A DNA stretch of 42,169 bases, taken from positions 1 through 42,169 of the forward strand of contig DATMSO010000058.1 in the NCBI GenBank assembly GCA_035565335.1, written 5' to 3'. Under the pieces are notes generated by a model. That model worked only from the letters and a program-made list of their open reading frames with translations. It was not told the origin of the DNA and did no database searches. The position numbers were made by a program, and so were the translations under genes. Numbering within the stretch: the first letter of the stretch is position 1; each line of letters starts with the position of its first letter. Source of the stretch: Methylovorus sp035565335 (GTDB lineage: Bacteria > Pseudomonadota > Gammaproteobacteria > Burkholderiales > Methylophilaceae). Shown piece after piece: positions 1 through 8,146 of this stretch.

Positions 1-1
1 T

Positions 2-283
2 CTTTCCGCCATCGGCGTACAGGGGATCACCGTTACTGAAGTCAAGGGTTTTGGACGTCAAAAGGGCCACACCGAGCTGTATCGTGGTGCCGAATATGTC
101 GTCGATTTTCTGCCAAAAGTAAAACTCGAAGTCGCCATTAAGGACGACATGCTCGATCAGGTGATTGAAGTGATTGAGAAGTCCGCCACGACCGGCAAAA
201 TCGGCGATGGCAAAATTTTCATTTTTGATCTTGAGCAGGTTTATCGCATCCGTACCGGCGAAACCGGTCCTGACGCGCTCTAA
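2..283 (+). CDS. glnK: PII nitrogen regulatory protein GlnK/GlnB, C-terminal part
   Basis: This gene enters from the left edge, and 93 codons up to TAA are visible. PII proteins are trimeric sensors of 2-oxoglutarate, ATP and glutamine status that bind AmtB and NtrB. The visible part carries the T-loop (GRQKGHTELYRGAEY), whose tyrosine in ELYRG is the usual uridylylation site Tyr51, followed by the FLPKVKLE strand and the TGKIGDGKIF nucleotide-binding loop. About 19 N-terminal residues are missing if the protein has the usual length of 112. Its position 12 bp before amtB argues for GlnK rather than GlnB. The two genes almost certainly share a transcript, and the promoter lies outside the window. 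Confidence 0.93.
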   Translation, partial: LSAIGVQGITVTEVKGFGRQKGHTELYRGAEYVVDFLPKVKLEVAIKDDMLDQVIEVIEKSATTGKIGDGKIFIFDLEQVYRIRTGETGPDAL

Positions 284-295
284 TAGGGGACAGCC

Positions 296-1735
296 ATGAA
301 ACGATTTTTATCTCTGATTACATTAGTTGGTATGTTGGGCCTGGGTACACTGGGCGCCAGCACCATGGGTTTTGCCGAAGATGAAGCTCCGGCAGCCACC
401 ACCACCGAAGCCGCACCTGCTGCTGCTGCGCCTGCTGAAGCTGCAGCCCCTGCCGCTGACGCTGCGGCACCCGCCGAAGCTGCACCTGCTGCTGAAGCAC
501 CCAAACTGGATACCGGCAGCGCTGCCTGGATGATCACAGCTACCGTTCTGGTAGTGATGATGGCCGTGCCTGGCCTGGCATTGTTCTACGGCGGTCTGGT
601 ACGCACCAAGAACATGCTGTCCGTGGGCATGCAAGTGTTCGTTGCCTTCTCCCTGATTTCCGTCCTGTGGGCCGTGTATGGCTACAGCATGGCTTTCTCG
701 GAAGGCAATGCGATTGTCGGCGGGCTTAGCAAAGCCTTCCTGGCGGGTGTGACACCTGACAGTCTCAGCGGTGTTATCCCTGAGTTTGTCTTCATTACCT
801 TCCAGCTGACCTTTGCTGCCATTACGCCAGCCCTGATCATCGGTGGCTTCTCCGAGCGTACCAAGTTCCCAGCTGTGCTGCTGTTCCTGGCACTGTGGGT
901 AACCTTCGTTTACATCCCAATCGCCCACATGGTTTGGGGCGGCGGTCTGCTGAGCGATGCTGGCCCACTGTTTAACGGTCACGGCGCTAAAGACTTTGCA
1001 GGTGGTACTGTTGTGCACATCAACGCTGGTATTGCAGCACTGGTGGGTGCTCTGGTTATCGGCAAGCGTATCGGTTACGGCAAAGAAGCCATGCCTCCAC
1101 ACAATCTGGTGATGACGCTGATTGGCGCATCCTTGCTGTGGGTGGGTTGGTTCGGTTTCAACGTAGGTAGCGAATTGGCTGTTGACGGTGTTGCCGGTCT
1201 GGTTCTGATCAACACACAACTGGCTACTGCTGCTGCAGTTGTAGGCTGGGTATTTGCTGAATGGCTGTTCAAGGGCAAACCAAGCATGCTGGGCGCTGCT
1301 TCTGGCGCGATTGCCGGTCTGGTTGCCATCACCCCTGCTTGCGGCTTCATCGGCCCTATGGGTTCCATCATCCTCGGCTTCCTGGCCAGCTTCCTCAGCC
1401 TCTGGGCCGTTACCAAGCTGAAGAACGCCCTGGGTTATGATGACTCTCTGGATGTATTCGGTGTACACGGCCTTGCCGGTATCCTGGGTGCTATCGGTAC
1501 AGGCGTCCTGATGTCCAGCGACTTCGGTGGCGTAGGTTACGCTGAAGGTGTGACTCTGGGTCAACAAGTAACGACACAAGCCATCGCCGTGGGCATCACC
1601 GTGGTATGGACTGGCGTTATCAGCTACATCCTGTTCAAGATTGTTGACATCGTTATCGGCCTGCGCTCCAGCGAAGAGTCCGAGCGCGAAGGTCTGGACA
1701 CCACTGAACATGGTGAACGTGCTTACCACTACTAA
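296..1735 (+). CDS. amtB: Ammonium transporter AmtB
   Basis: Amt/Rh-family inner-membrane ammonium channel of 479 aa. Residues 1-27 form a signal peptide. They are followed by an Ala/Pro/Glu low-complexity stretch (about 28-70), and the membrane core starts near residue 76. The two pore histidines are recognisable as His241 (GGTVVHINAG) and His391 (DVFGVHGLAG). The C-terminus (GLDTTEHGERAYHY) is the usual cytosolic tail that contacts GlnK. The start ATG has an AGGGGA ribosome site a few bases upstream. The gene lies directly after glnK, the classic nitrogen-limitation pair, and is closed by a strong terminator. The extended Ala-rich N-terminus makes it longer than enterobacterial AmtB. Confidence 0.96.
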   Translation: MKRFLSLITLVGMLGLGTLGASTMGFAEDEAPAATTTEAAPAAAAPAEAAAPAADAAAPAEAAPAAEAPKLDTGSAAWMITATVLVVMMAVPGLALFYGGLVRTKNMLSVGMQVFVAFSLISVLWAVYGYSMAFSEGNAIVGGLSKAFLAGVTPDSLSGVIPEFVFITFQLTFAAITPALIIGGFSERTKFPAVLLFLALWVTFVYIPIAHMVWGGGLLSDAGPLFNGHGAKDFAGGTVVHINAGIAALVGALVIGKRIGYGKEAMPPHNLVMTLIGASLLWVGWFGFNVGSELAVDGVAGLVLINTQLATAAAVVGWVFAEWLFKGKPSMLGAASGAIAGLVAITPACGFIGPMGSIILGFLASFLSLWAVTKLKNALGYDDSLDVFGVHGLAGILGAIGTGVLMSSDFGGVGYAEGVTLGQQVTTQAIAVGITVVWTGVISYILFKIVDIVIGLRSSEESEREGLDTTEHGERAYHY

Positions 1736-1762
1736 GCCTTACCGCTTAACGTAGTGAAAAGC

Positions 1763-1793
1763 AAAACGGGCGCAGCGATGCGCCCGTTTTTTT
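1763..1793 (+). terminator. Intrinsic terminator of glnK-amtB
   Basis: An 8-bp GC-rich stem (CGGGCGCA at 1767-1774 with TGCGCCCG at 1779-1786) closed by a GCGA tetraloop is followed by seven T and preceded by four A. It lies 28 bp after the amtB stop. The same 8-bp stem recurs in the next terminator at 2070-2096. Confidence 0.93.
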
Positions 1794-1879
1794 ATTGCTG
1801 ACGCGTATGAAATATCAAACAAGCCTTATCGCCAGCAAATAGTCTGACGATTGAGCATCGCACAGCCACTGTCTTGCTT

Positions 1880-1896
1880 TGCACACCGTTGGTGCA
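1880..1896 (+). promoter_or_regulatory. Probable NtrC binding site
   Basis: TGCACACCGTTGGTGCA matches the NtrC consensus TGCACC-N5-GGTGCA with one mismatch. A further half-site TGCAC follows at 1901-1905. The centre lies about 106 bp upstream of the start predicted from the sigma54 promoter at 1968-1983, a normal enhancer distance. Assignment to NtrC rests on the consensus and the glnK-amtB context. Confidence 0.72.
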
Positions 1897-1967
1897 TAAA
1901 TGCACATTTTTAGCTTTAGCCGTGGCTTCAATGCATCACAAATCCGCTGAAATACCCGCTTAAAAGC

Positions 1968-1983
1968 TGGCACAGCGTTTGCT
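1968..1983 (+). promoter_or_regulatory. Sigma54 (-24/-12) promoter
   Basis: TGGCAC-AGCGT-TTGCT is a near-perfect -24/-12 element. The GG (1969-1970) and GC (1981-1982) are separated by exactly 10 nt, as required. Transcription is predicted to begin near 1994. The only complete unit between this start and the next terminator is the non-coding stretch annotated as a small RNA. Confidence 0.82.
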
Positions 1984-1993
1984 TATGTATGAC

Positions 1994-2096
1994 TAGGCAT
2001 AAATTGCTCCACACTTCGGTGTTAAAGAACATTTTATTGCTCGGTTTCCATGCATTATCTCCTCCTCTTCGGGCGCAATCTGCGCCCGTTTTTTTT
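1994..2096 (+). ncRNA. Candidate NtrC/sigma54-dependent small RNA, about 103 nt
   Basis: This is the segment between the predicted sigma54 start and a strong intrinsic terminator. It has a 5' hairpin ACAC-UUCG-GUGU (2011-2022) with the very stable cUUCGg tetraloop. An unpaired A/U-rich middle follows, then a pyrimidine tract AUCUCCUCCUC (2057-2067) complementary to Shine-Dalgarno sequences, then the terminator. No reading frame with a plausible ribosome site lies inside. The layout resembles bacterial trans-acting small RNAs. Nitrogen-controlled, sigma54-dependent sRNAs are known in Pseudomonas (NrsZ, for example), but I see no sequence relation to them. The alternative is an attenuated leader of gshA. 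The call is inferred from signals alone. Confidence 0.6.
2070..2096 (+). terminator. Intrinsic terminator of the candidate sRNA
   Basis: CGGGCGCA (2070-2077), a 3-nt loop, TGCGCCCG (2081-2088) and eight T (2089-2096). No protein gene ends in front of it, so it must terminate a non-coding transcript or read-through from amtB. The stem is identical to that of the amtB terminator. Confidence 0.92.
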
Positions 2097-2152
2097 AGGC
2101 AGATGGATGCAACTAAGCTAAAATCCTACGGACTTATACAATTTGATTGAAT

Positions 2153-3430
2153 ATGGTCCCTCATCTTACAACGGCCTTGACCGGCCCCCTGTTATCCCTC
2201 GAGCAACGCATGCTGGCAGCCATGCCGCAAATCGAACACTGGTTTCGCAGTCAGTGGGCCGAATACAGCGTTCCATTTTATGCCTCGGTAGATTTGCGCA
2301 ACTCCGGTTTCAAACTGGCCCCGGTGGATACCAATCTTTTTCCAGGCGGCTTCAATAACCTGAATCCGGAATTTTTATCGCTCTGCGTGCAAGCGGCGAT
2401 GAGCGCCGTAGAGAAGATATGTCCGGATGCCCGCCGCTTGCTGGTGATTCCTGAGAACCATACCCGCAATACTTTTTATCTGCGCAATGTAGCGGCGCTC
2501 ACCAATATTCTGCGCCATGCCGGGCTGGAAGTACGCATAGGCAGCATTTCCCCCGAAATCACCGAGCCTACCTACCTGGAAACCCACGACGGCGGCAGCA
2601 TCCTGCTGGAGCCGGTGCAACGCAGAGGCAACCGCCTGGTACTGGATAATTTCGACAGCTGCGCAATTCTGCTCAACAACGACTTGTCCGGCGGTATTCC
2701 TGAGATATTGCATGGCCTGGAACAAACCCTGATTCCTCCTCTGCACGCTGGCTGGGCAACCCGCCGCAAGTCTCAGCATTTCAGTGCTTACAATCGCGTG
2801 GCCAAAGACTTTGCAAACCTGCTCGGCATTGACGAGTGGTTGCTGAACCCTTATTTCGACACCTGCAGTGGCCTGGATTTTCATGCCCGGGTGGGGGAAG
2901 CCGAACTGGCGGAAAAAGTGGAGCACCTGCTCGCTAAAATCCGTGTCAAATATGCGGAATATGGGGTAGAGCAAGAACCTTTTGTCATCGTCAAAGCGGA
3001 TGCCGGCACCTACGGCATGGGCATTATGACGGTGAAAAGTCCGGATGATGTCAAAGACCTCAACCGCAAGCAGCGCAATAAAATGGCCGTCGTTAAAGAG
3101 GGCATGCAGGTATCCGAGGTGATTCTGCAAGAAGGCGTCTACACCTTTGAATATCTCCATGATGCCGTGGCCGAACCTGTGGTCTACATGATGGATCACT
3201 TTGTGGTGGGCGGTTTTTACCGCGTGCATACCGGGCGCGGTGTGGATGAAAATCTGAATGCCCCCGGCATGCACTTTGAGCCCCTGGCCTTTGAGAAACC
3301 ATGCTCGCTGCCCGACTGCGCCGGCGCGCCCGATGCGCCACCGAATCGTTTCTATGCTTATGGCGTGGTGGCAAGACTTGCGCTGCTGGCAGCGGCGATT
3401 GAGCTGCAAGAGCACGATCCCGATCAATAA
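2153..3430 (+). CDS. gshA: Glutamate-cysteine ligase, betaproteobacterial type
   Basis: Catalyses the first step of glutathione synthesis, ATP-dependent joining of glutamate and cysteine, in the cytosol. The 425-aa protein belongs to the proteobacterial GshA family that is distinct from E. coli GshA. Typical stretches are YASVDLRNSGFKLAPVDTN near the N-terminus, the Asn-rich turn FPGGFNNLNPEF, and the C-terminal region FVIVKADAGTYGMGIMTV. ATG at 2153 is used here; a TTG two codons upstream (2147) is possible. Neither has a clear ribosome site, so the start is uncertain by two residues. gshB begins 1 nt after the stop, so the two pathway enzymes are translationally linked. In methylotrophs glutathione also serves formaldehyde detoxification. 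Confidence 0.9.
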   Translation: MVPHLTTALTGPLLSLEQRMLAAMPQIEHWFRSQWAEYSVPFYASVDLRNSGFKLAPVDTNLFPGGFNNLNPEFLSLCVQAAMSAVEKICPDARRLLVIPENHTRNTFYLRNVAALTNILRHAGLEVRIGSISPEITEPTYLETHDGGSILLEPVQRRGNRLVLDNFDSCAILLNNDLSGGIPEILHGLEQTLIPPLHAGWATRRKSQHFSAYNRVAKDFANLLGIDEWLLNPYFDTCSGLDFHARVGEAELAEKVEHLLAKIRVKYAEYGVEQEPFVIVKADAGTYGMGIMTVKSPDDVKDLNRKQRNKMAVVKEGMQVSEVILQEGVYTFEYLHDAVAEPVVYMMDHFVVGGFYRVHTGRGVDENLNAPGMHFEPLAFEKPCSLPDCAGAPDAPPNRFYAYGVVARLALLAAAIELQEHDPDQ

Positions 3431-3431
3431 T

Positions 3432-4367
3432 ATGCGCTTACTCTTCATTCTCGACCCGCTGCACAAGCTGGTCACCTACAAGGACACCAGTCTCGCTATC
3501 ATGCGCGAGGCAGCGCAGCGCGGCCATGCGCTTGCCGTTTGCGAGCAACAGCAAGTCCTGCTACGGCATGACAAAGTGACGGTGCAATATCGCGACTTTG
3601 CCTTTGGCGAGCAAGGCTATGTGCTGGGGGATCTGCAGGAAACAGCGCCTGAGCAATTTGACGCGGTGCTGATGCGCAAAGACCCGCCGTTTGATAACGA
3701 ATTCCTCTACAGCACCTACCTGCTGGAAATCGCCGAACGCCAAGGTGCCCGCATACTGAACGCGCCACAAGCAGTACGCGGCTGGAACGAGAAACTCTCC
3801 ATTACTCGCTTCCCGCAGTTTGCTCCGCCTTTTCTGGTGACACGCCAGCGCGGGCTGATACGTGAGTTTCAGACAACGCACGGCGATATCGTGGTCAAAC
3901 CGCTGGATGGCATGGGTGGCAGCAGCGTATTCCGCCTGACGCAGCAAGACCCGAACATAGGCGTCATCCTGGAAACCATCACCGACTTCGAGAAGCGCAC
4001 AGTCATGGCCCAGCGCTATTTGCCGGAAATCATCAAAGGCGACAAACGCATTTTGATTATCAATGGTGAACCGGTGCCGTATGCCCTGGCCCGTATCCCG
4101 CAAAATGGCGAAACACGCGGCAACCTTGCTGCGGGGGGCAAAGGGGTAGCCCAACCATTGACCGCAAGAGATCGCGAGATCGCAACCACGGTTGGTCAGG
4201 TGTTAAAAACCCATGGCCTGTTTCTGGTTGGGCTGGATGTAATCGGCGACAGCCTGACAGAAGTGAATGTCACCAGCCCGACCGGCATGGTAGAGATCGC
4301 CGCGCAGACTGACTGCAATCCGGCGGCCGTGATGGTGAATGCGCTGGAAACAAGCCTTACCGCATAA
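3432..4367 (+). CDS. gshB: Glutathione synthetase
   Basis: Adds glycine to gamma-glutamylcysteine using ATP. The 311-aa protein has the GshB layout: an N-terminal Rossmann-like domain (RLLFILDPLHKL), the RKDPPFDNEF segment that is a GshB hallmark, and an ATP-grasp domain with KPLDGMGGSSVFR and the metal-binding end FLVGLDVIG...EVNVTSPTG. The start ATG lies 1 nt after the gshA stop. An open frame continues upstream inside gshA, but the conserved N-terminus begins at this ATG. The stop codon overlaps the A-run of the hairpin that terminates the convergent pilus operon. Confidence 0.96.
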   Translation: MRLLFILDPLHKLVTYKDTSLAIMREAAQRGHALAVCEQQQVLLRHDKVTVQYRDFAFGEQGYVLGDLQETAPEQFDAVLMRKDPPFDNEFLYSTYLLEIAERQGARILNAPQAVRGWNEKLSITRFPQFAPPFLVTRQRGLIREFQTTHGDIVVKPLDGMGGSSVFRLTQQDPNIGVILETITDFEKRTVMAQRYLPEIIKGDKRILIINGEPVPYALARIPQNGETRGNLAAGGKGVAQPLTARDREIATTVGQVLKTHGLFLVGLDVIGDSLTEVNVTSPTGMVEIAAQTDCNPAAVMVNALETSLTA

Positions 4368-4398
4368 AAAAGCGGCTATTCCTTCCGAAATAGCCGCT
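4366..4398 (-). terminator. Terminator of the minor-pilin operon
   Basis: A 10-bp stem (4371-4380 with 4389-4398) is followed, on the minus strand, by a run of six T corresponding to the A-run at 4366-4371. On the plus strand the hairpin is not followed by T, so it works for pilY1 and not for gshB. The T-run overlaps the gshB stop codon. Confidence 0.85.
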
Positions 4399-4439
4399 GA
4401 CTGCCCTGCTTCATATCTTTACGACTAGTTGTAGTTTCG

Positions 4440-7400
4440 CTACTCAGTCGTAATTTCCCGCCAACTGGATCGGGTTGGCGTTTGAGAGGTGCCCGACACC
4501 TGGGTTTGCGAACTGGTCCCCAAGGGAACATTGGTATCTCCACCCACGGTCGATGTCGTATAGCGCAGGGTGCCGTTAGGCAGGGTATACAAGGACAAGC
4601 CGGTGATCAAACCACCCGATGAGTTATAGCTTCCCTGCGCGCTACTGCTTGCCGTGGTAAAGCGGCCAGTCTTGTAATCAAAGAAATATATCCAGCTATC
4701 GCCACCCGGACTACAGGCATCGCCACTAGGAATGCCGCTTGCCACCACCAGGGTACCCAGCCCCAGCTGAGGATTGACGAATACCCGCTCACCCGTTGTG
4801 GGCAGATCCGCATACCAGCTGCCATTTACTCCTGTGCCACTGACGGTGGCCGTGTTACCCGATTTGGTAATGGTAATCGGATTGGTACGCGGATTACTGA
4901 TGGTCGTACCGGTATCGCGGAGGGCATAAATGCTCTGTACGCCCGTCGTTGCCAGATCAGTAAGCCCCAGATAGGCCCCGGTCGCCACATATACAATGTG
5001 CGCAGTACTGCCGGAGATAGCCCCCAGCTGGGGTTTGGTGGTAATAGGCTGAGCCGCATTGCCATATTGCAGCTGGGCCAACTTGCTCACACTGTAATCG
5101 CTCATATTGAACCGCCATACATTACCCAGCAGATCGCCGCCATATACCTGGGTAATGGTGGCATCGGCATTAGGGTTGTCCGCCCAACCGGCGATTCTGG
5201 AGAAGCCACTCGGCGTGGTGGTATCACCGACACCAGTCGATACTTTCCTGATCAGCGCACCAGTGAGGGCATTCAGCACATACAAATAGCCTTTGCCATC
5301 GCCTGGCGTGACATTGTTGTAACCCGAAGTCACCATCACCACCCAAGTGCCATTGGGCAGCTTGCCGATCACTGGGTTGCCAAAGCTGTAGCCCAGGTTG
5401 TCATCGGCCACATCGCAATAGGTAATATCGCTGCAGAACTCCCACAAGCCTTTGGGCACATTCGGGTCGGTCACGTCCAGCGCGTAAAAACCACGTCCCC
5501 CGCCATTCAGGCCACCGACAAGTATGGTTTTCCAGCCACCGCCGGCAAAAATATCCATGACGATAGGTGAGCCATCCACATAATATTTGTGTTTCGATGA
5601 GTAATTCTTATCTGCCAGCGCATACATATTCTGCATGACCACTCGCGGCACAAACGCCCAACGTTCGGCACCGGTGTCAGTATTGAAGGCATGCAACATG
5701 CCATCGTTACCACCGACATACAGGGTACCAGCGCGATTGCTATTGGCTGACTTGAAGGTGCCATAGCTTGGCGAAACATAATCGCCAAAGTTGTAGCGCG
5801 GTGCTTTCACATACGCCGGAATCGAATTGGCCAGATCACCCAGCACATGATCACGATCGCGGAAAGCTTTGCTTGCTTGCGGGTTGCTGCCGACATTTTC
5901 ATGCTGGCTCTGGCCGCGCAGGAAATTGATCAGATTGGTGGCGTTGTTGGCAATGCCCTGAGTGGTCGAGTTGAGCACCGGGCATTGCGAAAGCTTGCTG
6001 CACTGGTTGGTGAACAGCAGCACCTCGGTCGAAGTGAGATTGGCAGCATTGAATGGCACCAGCGCACGACTGGTATTCATTTTGTAGATCGTGCGGGTAT
6101 CCGTATCGATACCGCCTTTGGAGTCAAGCTGACTCTGGGCCGACCACAGATTAGCCGAAGTCGCCAGGCCTGTCGTAAGGTCGACGGTCCCTGCGACGAT
6201 TTCACCGTCCCACTTCACTGTCCGATAGGTGGCATTAAATGCGTAGTTATCCCCGGAGGTTAGATTAGGGCTACTGGTCGTCGCTGCCGATGCATCGGTG
6301 GATTTGGTATTCACCGCGGCCAATGCTGTTTGCAGGCCGGATGTCACGGCTGAGGGATCGGATGCGCTGAAATACTGCCCACGGCCATTGACGGCAGCAT
6401 GCCACAAGTCATCCACGGCAGTCAGGGTGTCAGCCACCGGCACAGGCCAGTTCTTGACGCCGTCGATAATATCTTTGAAATCCCCTTGCGGCGTCTGGTA
6501 ATAGGGGTCGTACTCGAGCTCACCATTCAGCCCCAGGCCCAAGGTAAACGTCACCATGTGCTGCTGGTTGTTATTGTCCGTGGGAGATTTCAGCAGATCA
6601 CTGGCCGGCATGGAGGGGCGCAGGTCCGTCTGGTAATAGTAGAGCGCCACATCGGCGAGTGTATTGGTGGAACCGGCAAGACCGCCATCGTATACGCCAT
6701 CCGAACGCTTGGCGTAGCCAGTATTGGTATTGTCCTGATTGCCGATAGCACTGGTGCCATCCAGTTGCACGCCGGCATTGCCATTCCAGTAGCCATCCGT
6801 GGTCAGAATCGTAAAATTCTGCTGGCAGGAATACTGCATGGGGTCATCAGTGGTCATCGAGTTGATGCCATTCGTCTTGCCACCGTAGTAGCGCCCTACG
6901 CGCGAGAGGGCCTCGCGTAAAGGAGTACCACCACTCGGGTCCATGCCATACAGGCGCTGGTACCAGGTTTTCTTGTTGGTCGCATTAAACGTGTCCAGCT
7001 TGAGAAATTTGCTGGAAGCGGTATTCAAGGTGAGAAACCCGACACGATAAGCATCGTCCAGCGAGCTGAAAGCGCGCCCGGCCGAGCTTTTCATGTTCAT
7101 CATCCGGGTGCGGTAATAGGCATACCAGTTGGCAAAGTTGTTCATTTCCTCGGTGTAGCTGCAGGTGCTGCCGCTGCAATCCGAACGGCTATCCGCCTTG
7201 GGGAAGGTCGCTCCCGAGACGATATTCACCCGTTTGAATTTGCCATAGCGGGCATAGCGAAAACCCGCACTGAGATTGAATGCTGCCTGGCAGCTATTTG
7301 CTGCCGGATTACCGGAAGTACCGGCATTGGTATTGTTGTTGCAGTAACGTACATATGCCGGGAAGCTATAGGTAGTGTTAGCCGCAGCTTGCACATTGCA

Positions 7401-8135
7401 AGTTTTCAGGTCGGCGCGGGTGCAATACTCCACCGGAGTAATGGTGTAGTAGTGCGGATTGGAATTGATGGTCGTTGGATAACGGTACGTCCCCGTGGTG
7501 GACGTGTAGGGATTGGTTCTATCGTTATCGGGAAAATCATAATCATCATAAGAGCCCGAGCTACGGAAATCGATGCCGTTGCGTTTGCAGGTAGTGCCAT
7601 TCGAATTGCAGTAAACCCGTTCGGGGAAAGCCGTCTGGATATTCACGGTACCCGAGGTCTGCCCGCAACTGGTGTTCATCGTATGCCCATTGGTGCGCAC
7701 CGCCGTCCAGGTAGTCTGGCTGGGCAGGTTAGTGGTGGGGTCGCAAGGGTTCACCGGCGGTGTATAGGTAATATTCGGATTGTAATAAGTGGCGTTGTGG
7801 TAAAAGCTGTAAAACGGCGGATCACCGCCATCTACCATGGCTGCACCGTCATCGCGGCCTCCTGAGCACTTGGTGCTGCCGCCATTGACCAGCCGGCAGT
7901 TATAGATAGTACCGGCAGAACTGGTATTGGATACGTTATCCGGCAAGTAGTTGAAATCCATACTGCCCGAATCATCCAGCACAAACATGACATTGGGCTT
8001 CACCACCGTGCCCGAATTGTTCGAGATCGGCGCACTGGCAATATCGGTCAACGCAGCGGAAGCAGGCTGGGCCAGGATCAAGCCAAGTCCGGCCAGAAAA
8101 ACCAATACGCATTTTCCAAGTTTTCTGTTCAGCAT
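4440..8135 (-). CDS. pilY1: PilY1-like type IV pilus assembly and adhesion protein
   Basis: A 1231-aa exported protein with a signal peptide (to about residue 28, ...ASA). It has an N-terminal von Willebrand A-like domain with the metal-ion site DDSGSM near residues 53-58. The C-terminal PilY1 beta-propeller shows GTLYVGGNDGMLHAFNTDTG, KYYVDGSPIVMD and VYGGDLLGNVWRFN. PilY1 primes pilus assembly with the minor pilins and acts as a tip adhesin and mechanosensor. The middle is rich in Asn/Thr/Ser and in cysteine pairs. The calcium loop that usually precedes the GDLLGN strand reads DNPNADATIT here and looks degenerate. It is the last gene of the operon, 11 bp after pilX, and a terminator follows the stop. 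Confidence 0.93.
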   Translation of the reverse strand: MLNRKLGKCVLVFLAGLGLILAQPASAALTDIASAPISNNSGTVVKPNVMFVLDDSGSMDFNYLPDNVSNTSSAGTIYNCRLVNGGSTKCSGGRDDGAAMVDGGDPPFYSFYHNATYYNPNITYTPPVNPCDPTTNLPSQTTWTAVRTNGHTMNTSCGQTSGTVNIQTAFPERVYCNSNGTTCKRNGIDFRSSGSYDDYDFPDNDRTNPYTSTTGTYRYPTTINSNPHYYTITPVEYCTRADLKTCNVQAAANTTYSFPAYVRYCNNNTNAGTSGNPAANSCQAAFNLSAGFRYARYGKFKRVNIVSGATFPKADSRSDCSGSTCSYTEEMNNFANWYAYYRTRMMNMKSSAGRAFSSLDDAYRVGFLTLNTASSKFLKLDTFNATNKKTWYQRLYGMDPSGGTPLREALSRVGRYYGGKTNGINSMTTDDPMQYSCQQNFTILTTDGYWNGNAGVQLDGTSAIGNQDNTNTGYAKRSDGVYDGGLAGSTNTLADVALYYYQTDLRPSMPASDLLKSPTDNNNQQHMVTFTLGLGLNGELEYDPYYQTPQGDFKDIIDGVKNWPVPVADTLTAVDDLWHAAVNGRGQYFSASDPSAVTSGLQTALAAVNTKSTDASAATTSSPNLTSGDNYAFNATYRTVKWDGEIVAGTVDLTTGLATSANLWSAQSQLDSKGGIDTDTRTIYKMNTSRALVPFNAANLTSTEVLLFTNQCSKLSQCPVLNSTTQGIANNATNLINFLRGQSQHENVGSNPQASKAFRDRDHVLGDLANSIPAYVKAPRYNFGDYVSPSYGTFKSANSNRAGTLYVGGNDGMLHAFNTDTGAERWAFVPRVVMQNMYALADKNYSSKHKYYVDGSPIVMDIFAGGGWKTILVGGLNGGGRGFYALDVTDPNVPKGLWEFCSDITYCDVADDNLGYSFGNPVIGKLPNGTWVVMVTSGYNNVTPGDGKGYLYVLNALTGALIRKVSTGVGDTTTPSGFSRIAGWADNPNADATITQVYGGDLLGNVWRFNMSDYSVSKLAQLQYGNAAQPITTKPQLGAISGSTAHIVYVATGAYLGLTDLATTGVQSIYALRDTGTTISNPRTNPITITKSGNTATVSGTGVNGSWYADLPTTGERVFVNPQLGLGTLVVASGIPSGDACSPGGDSWIYFFDYKTGRFTTASSSAQGSYNSSGGLITGLSLYTLPNGTLRYTTSTVGGDTNVPLGTSSQTQVSGTSQTPTRSSWREITTE

Positions 8136-8146
8136 GTTCCTGACTC

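Noticed and set aside
323..1729. Long minus-strand open frame inside amtB
   Set aside because: It is the antisense of a clear AmtB gene, has low-complexity composition, and shows no family signature or ribosome site.
2050..2096. Possible small protein starting at ATG 2050 within the candidate sRNA
   Set aside because: No ribosome site precedes it, and the frame runs through the terminator stem and T-run.
4366..4398. Terminator for gshB on the plus strand
   Set aside because: No T-run follows the stem on the plus strand; the run is on the minus strand, so it serves pilY1.
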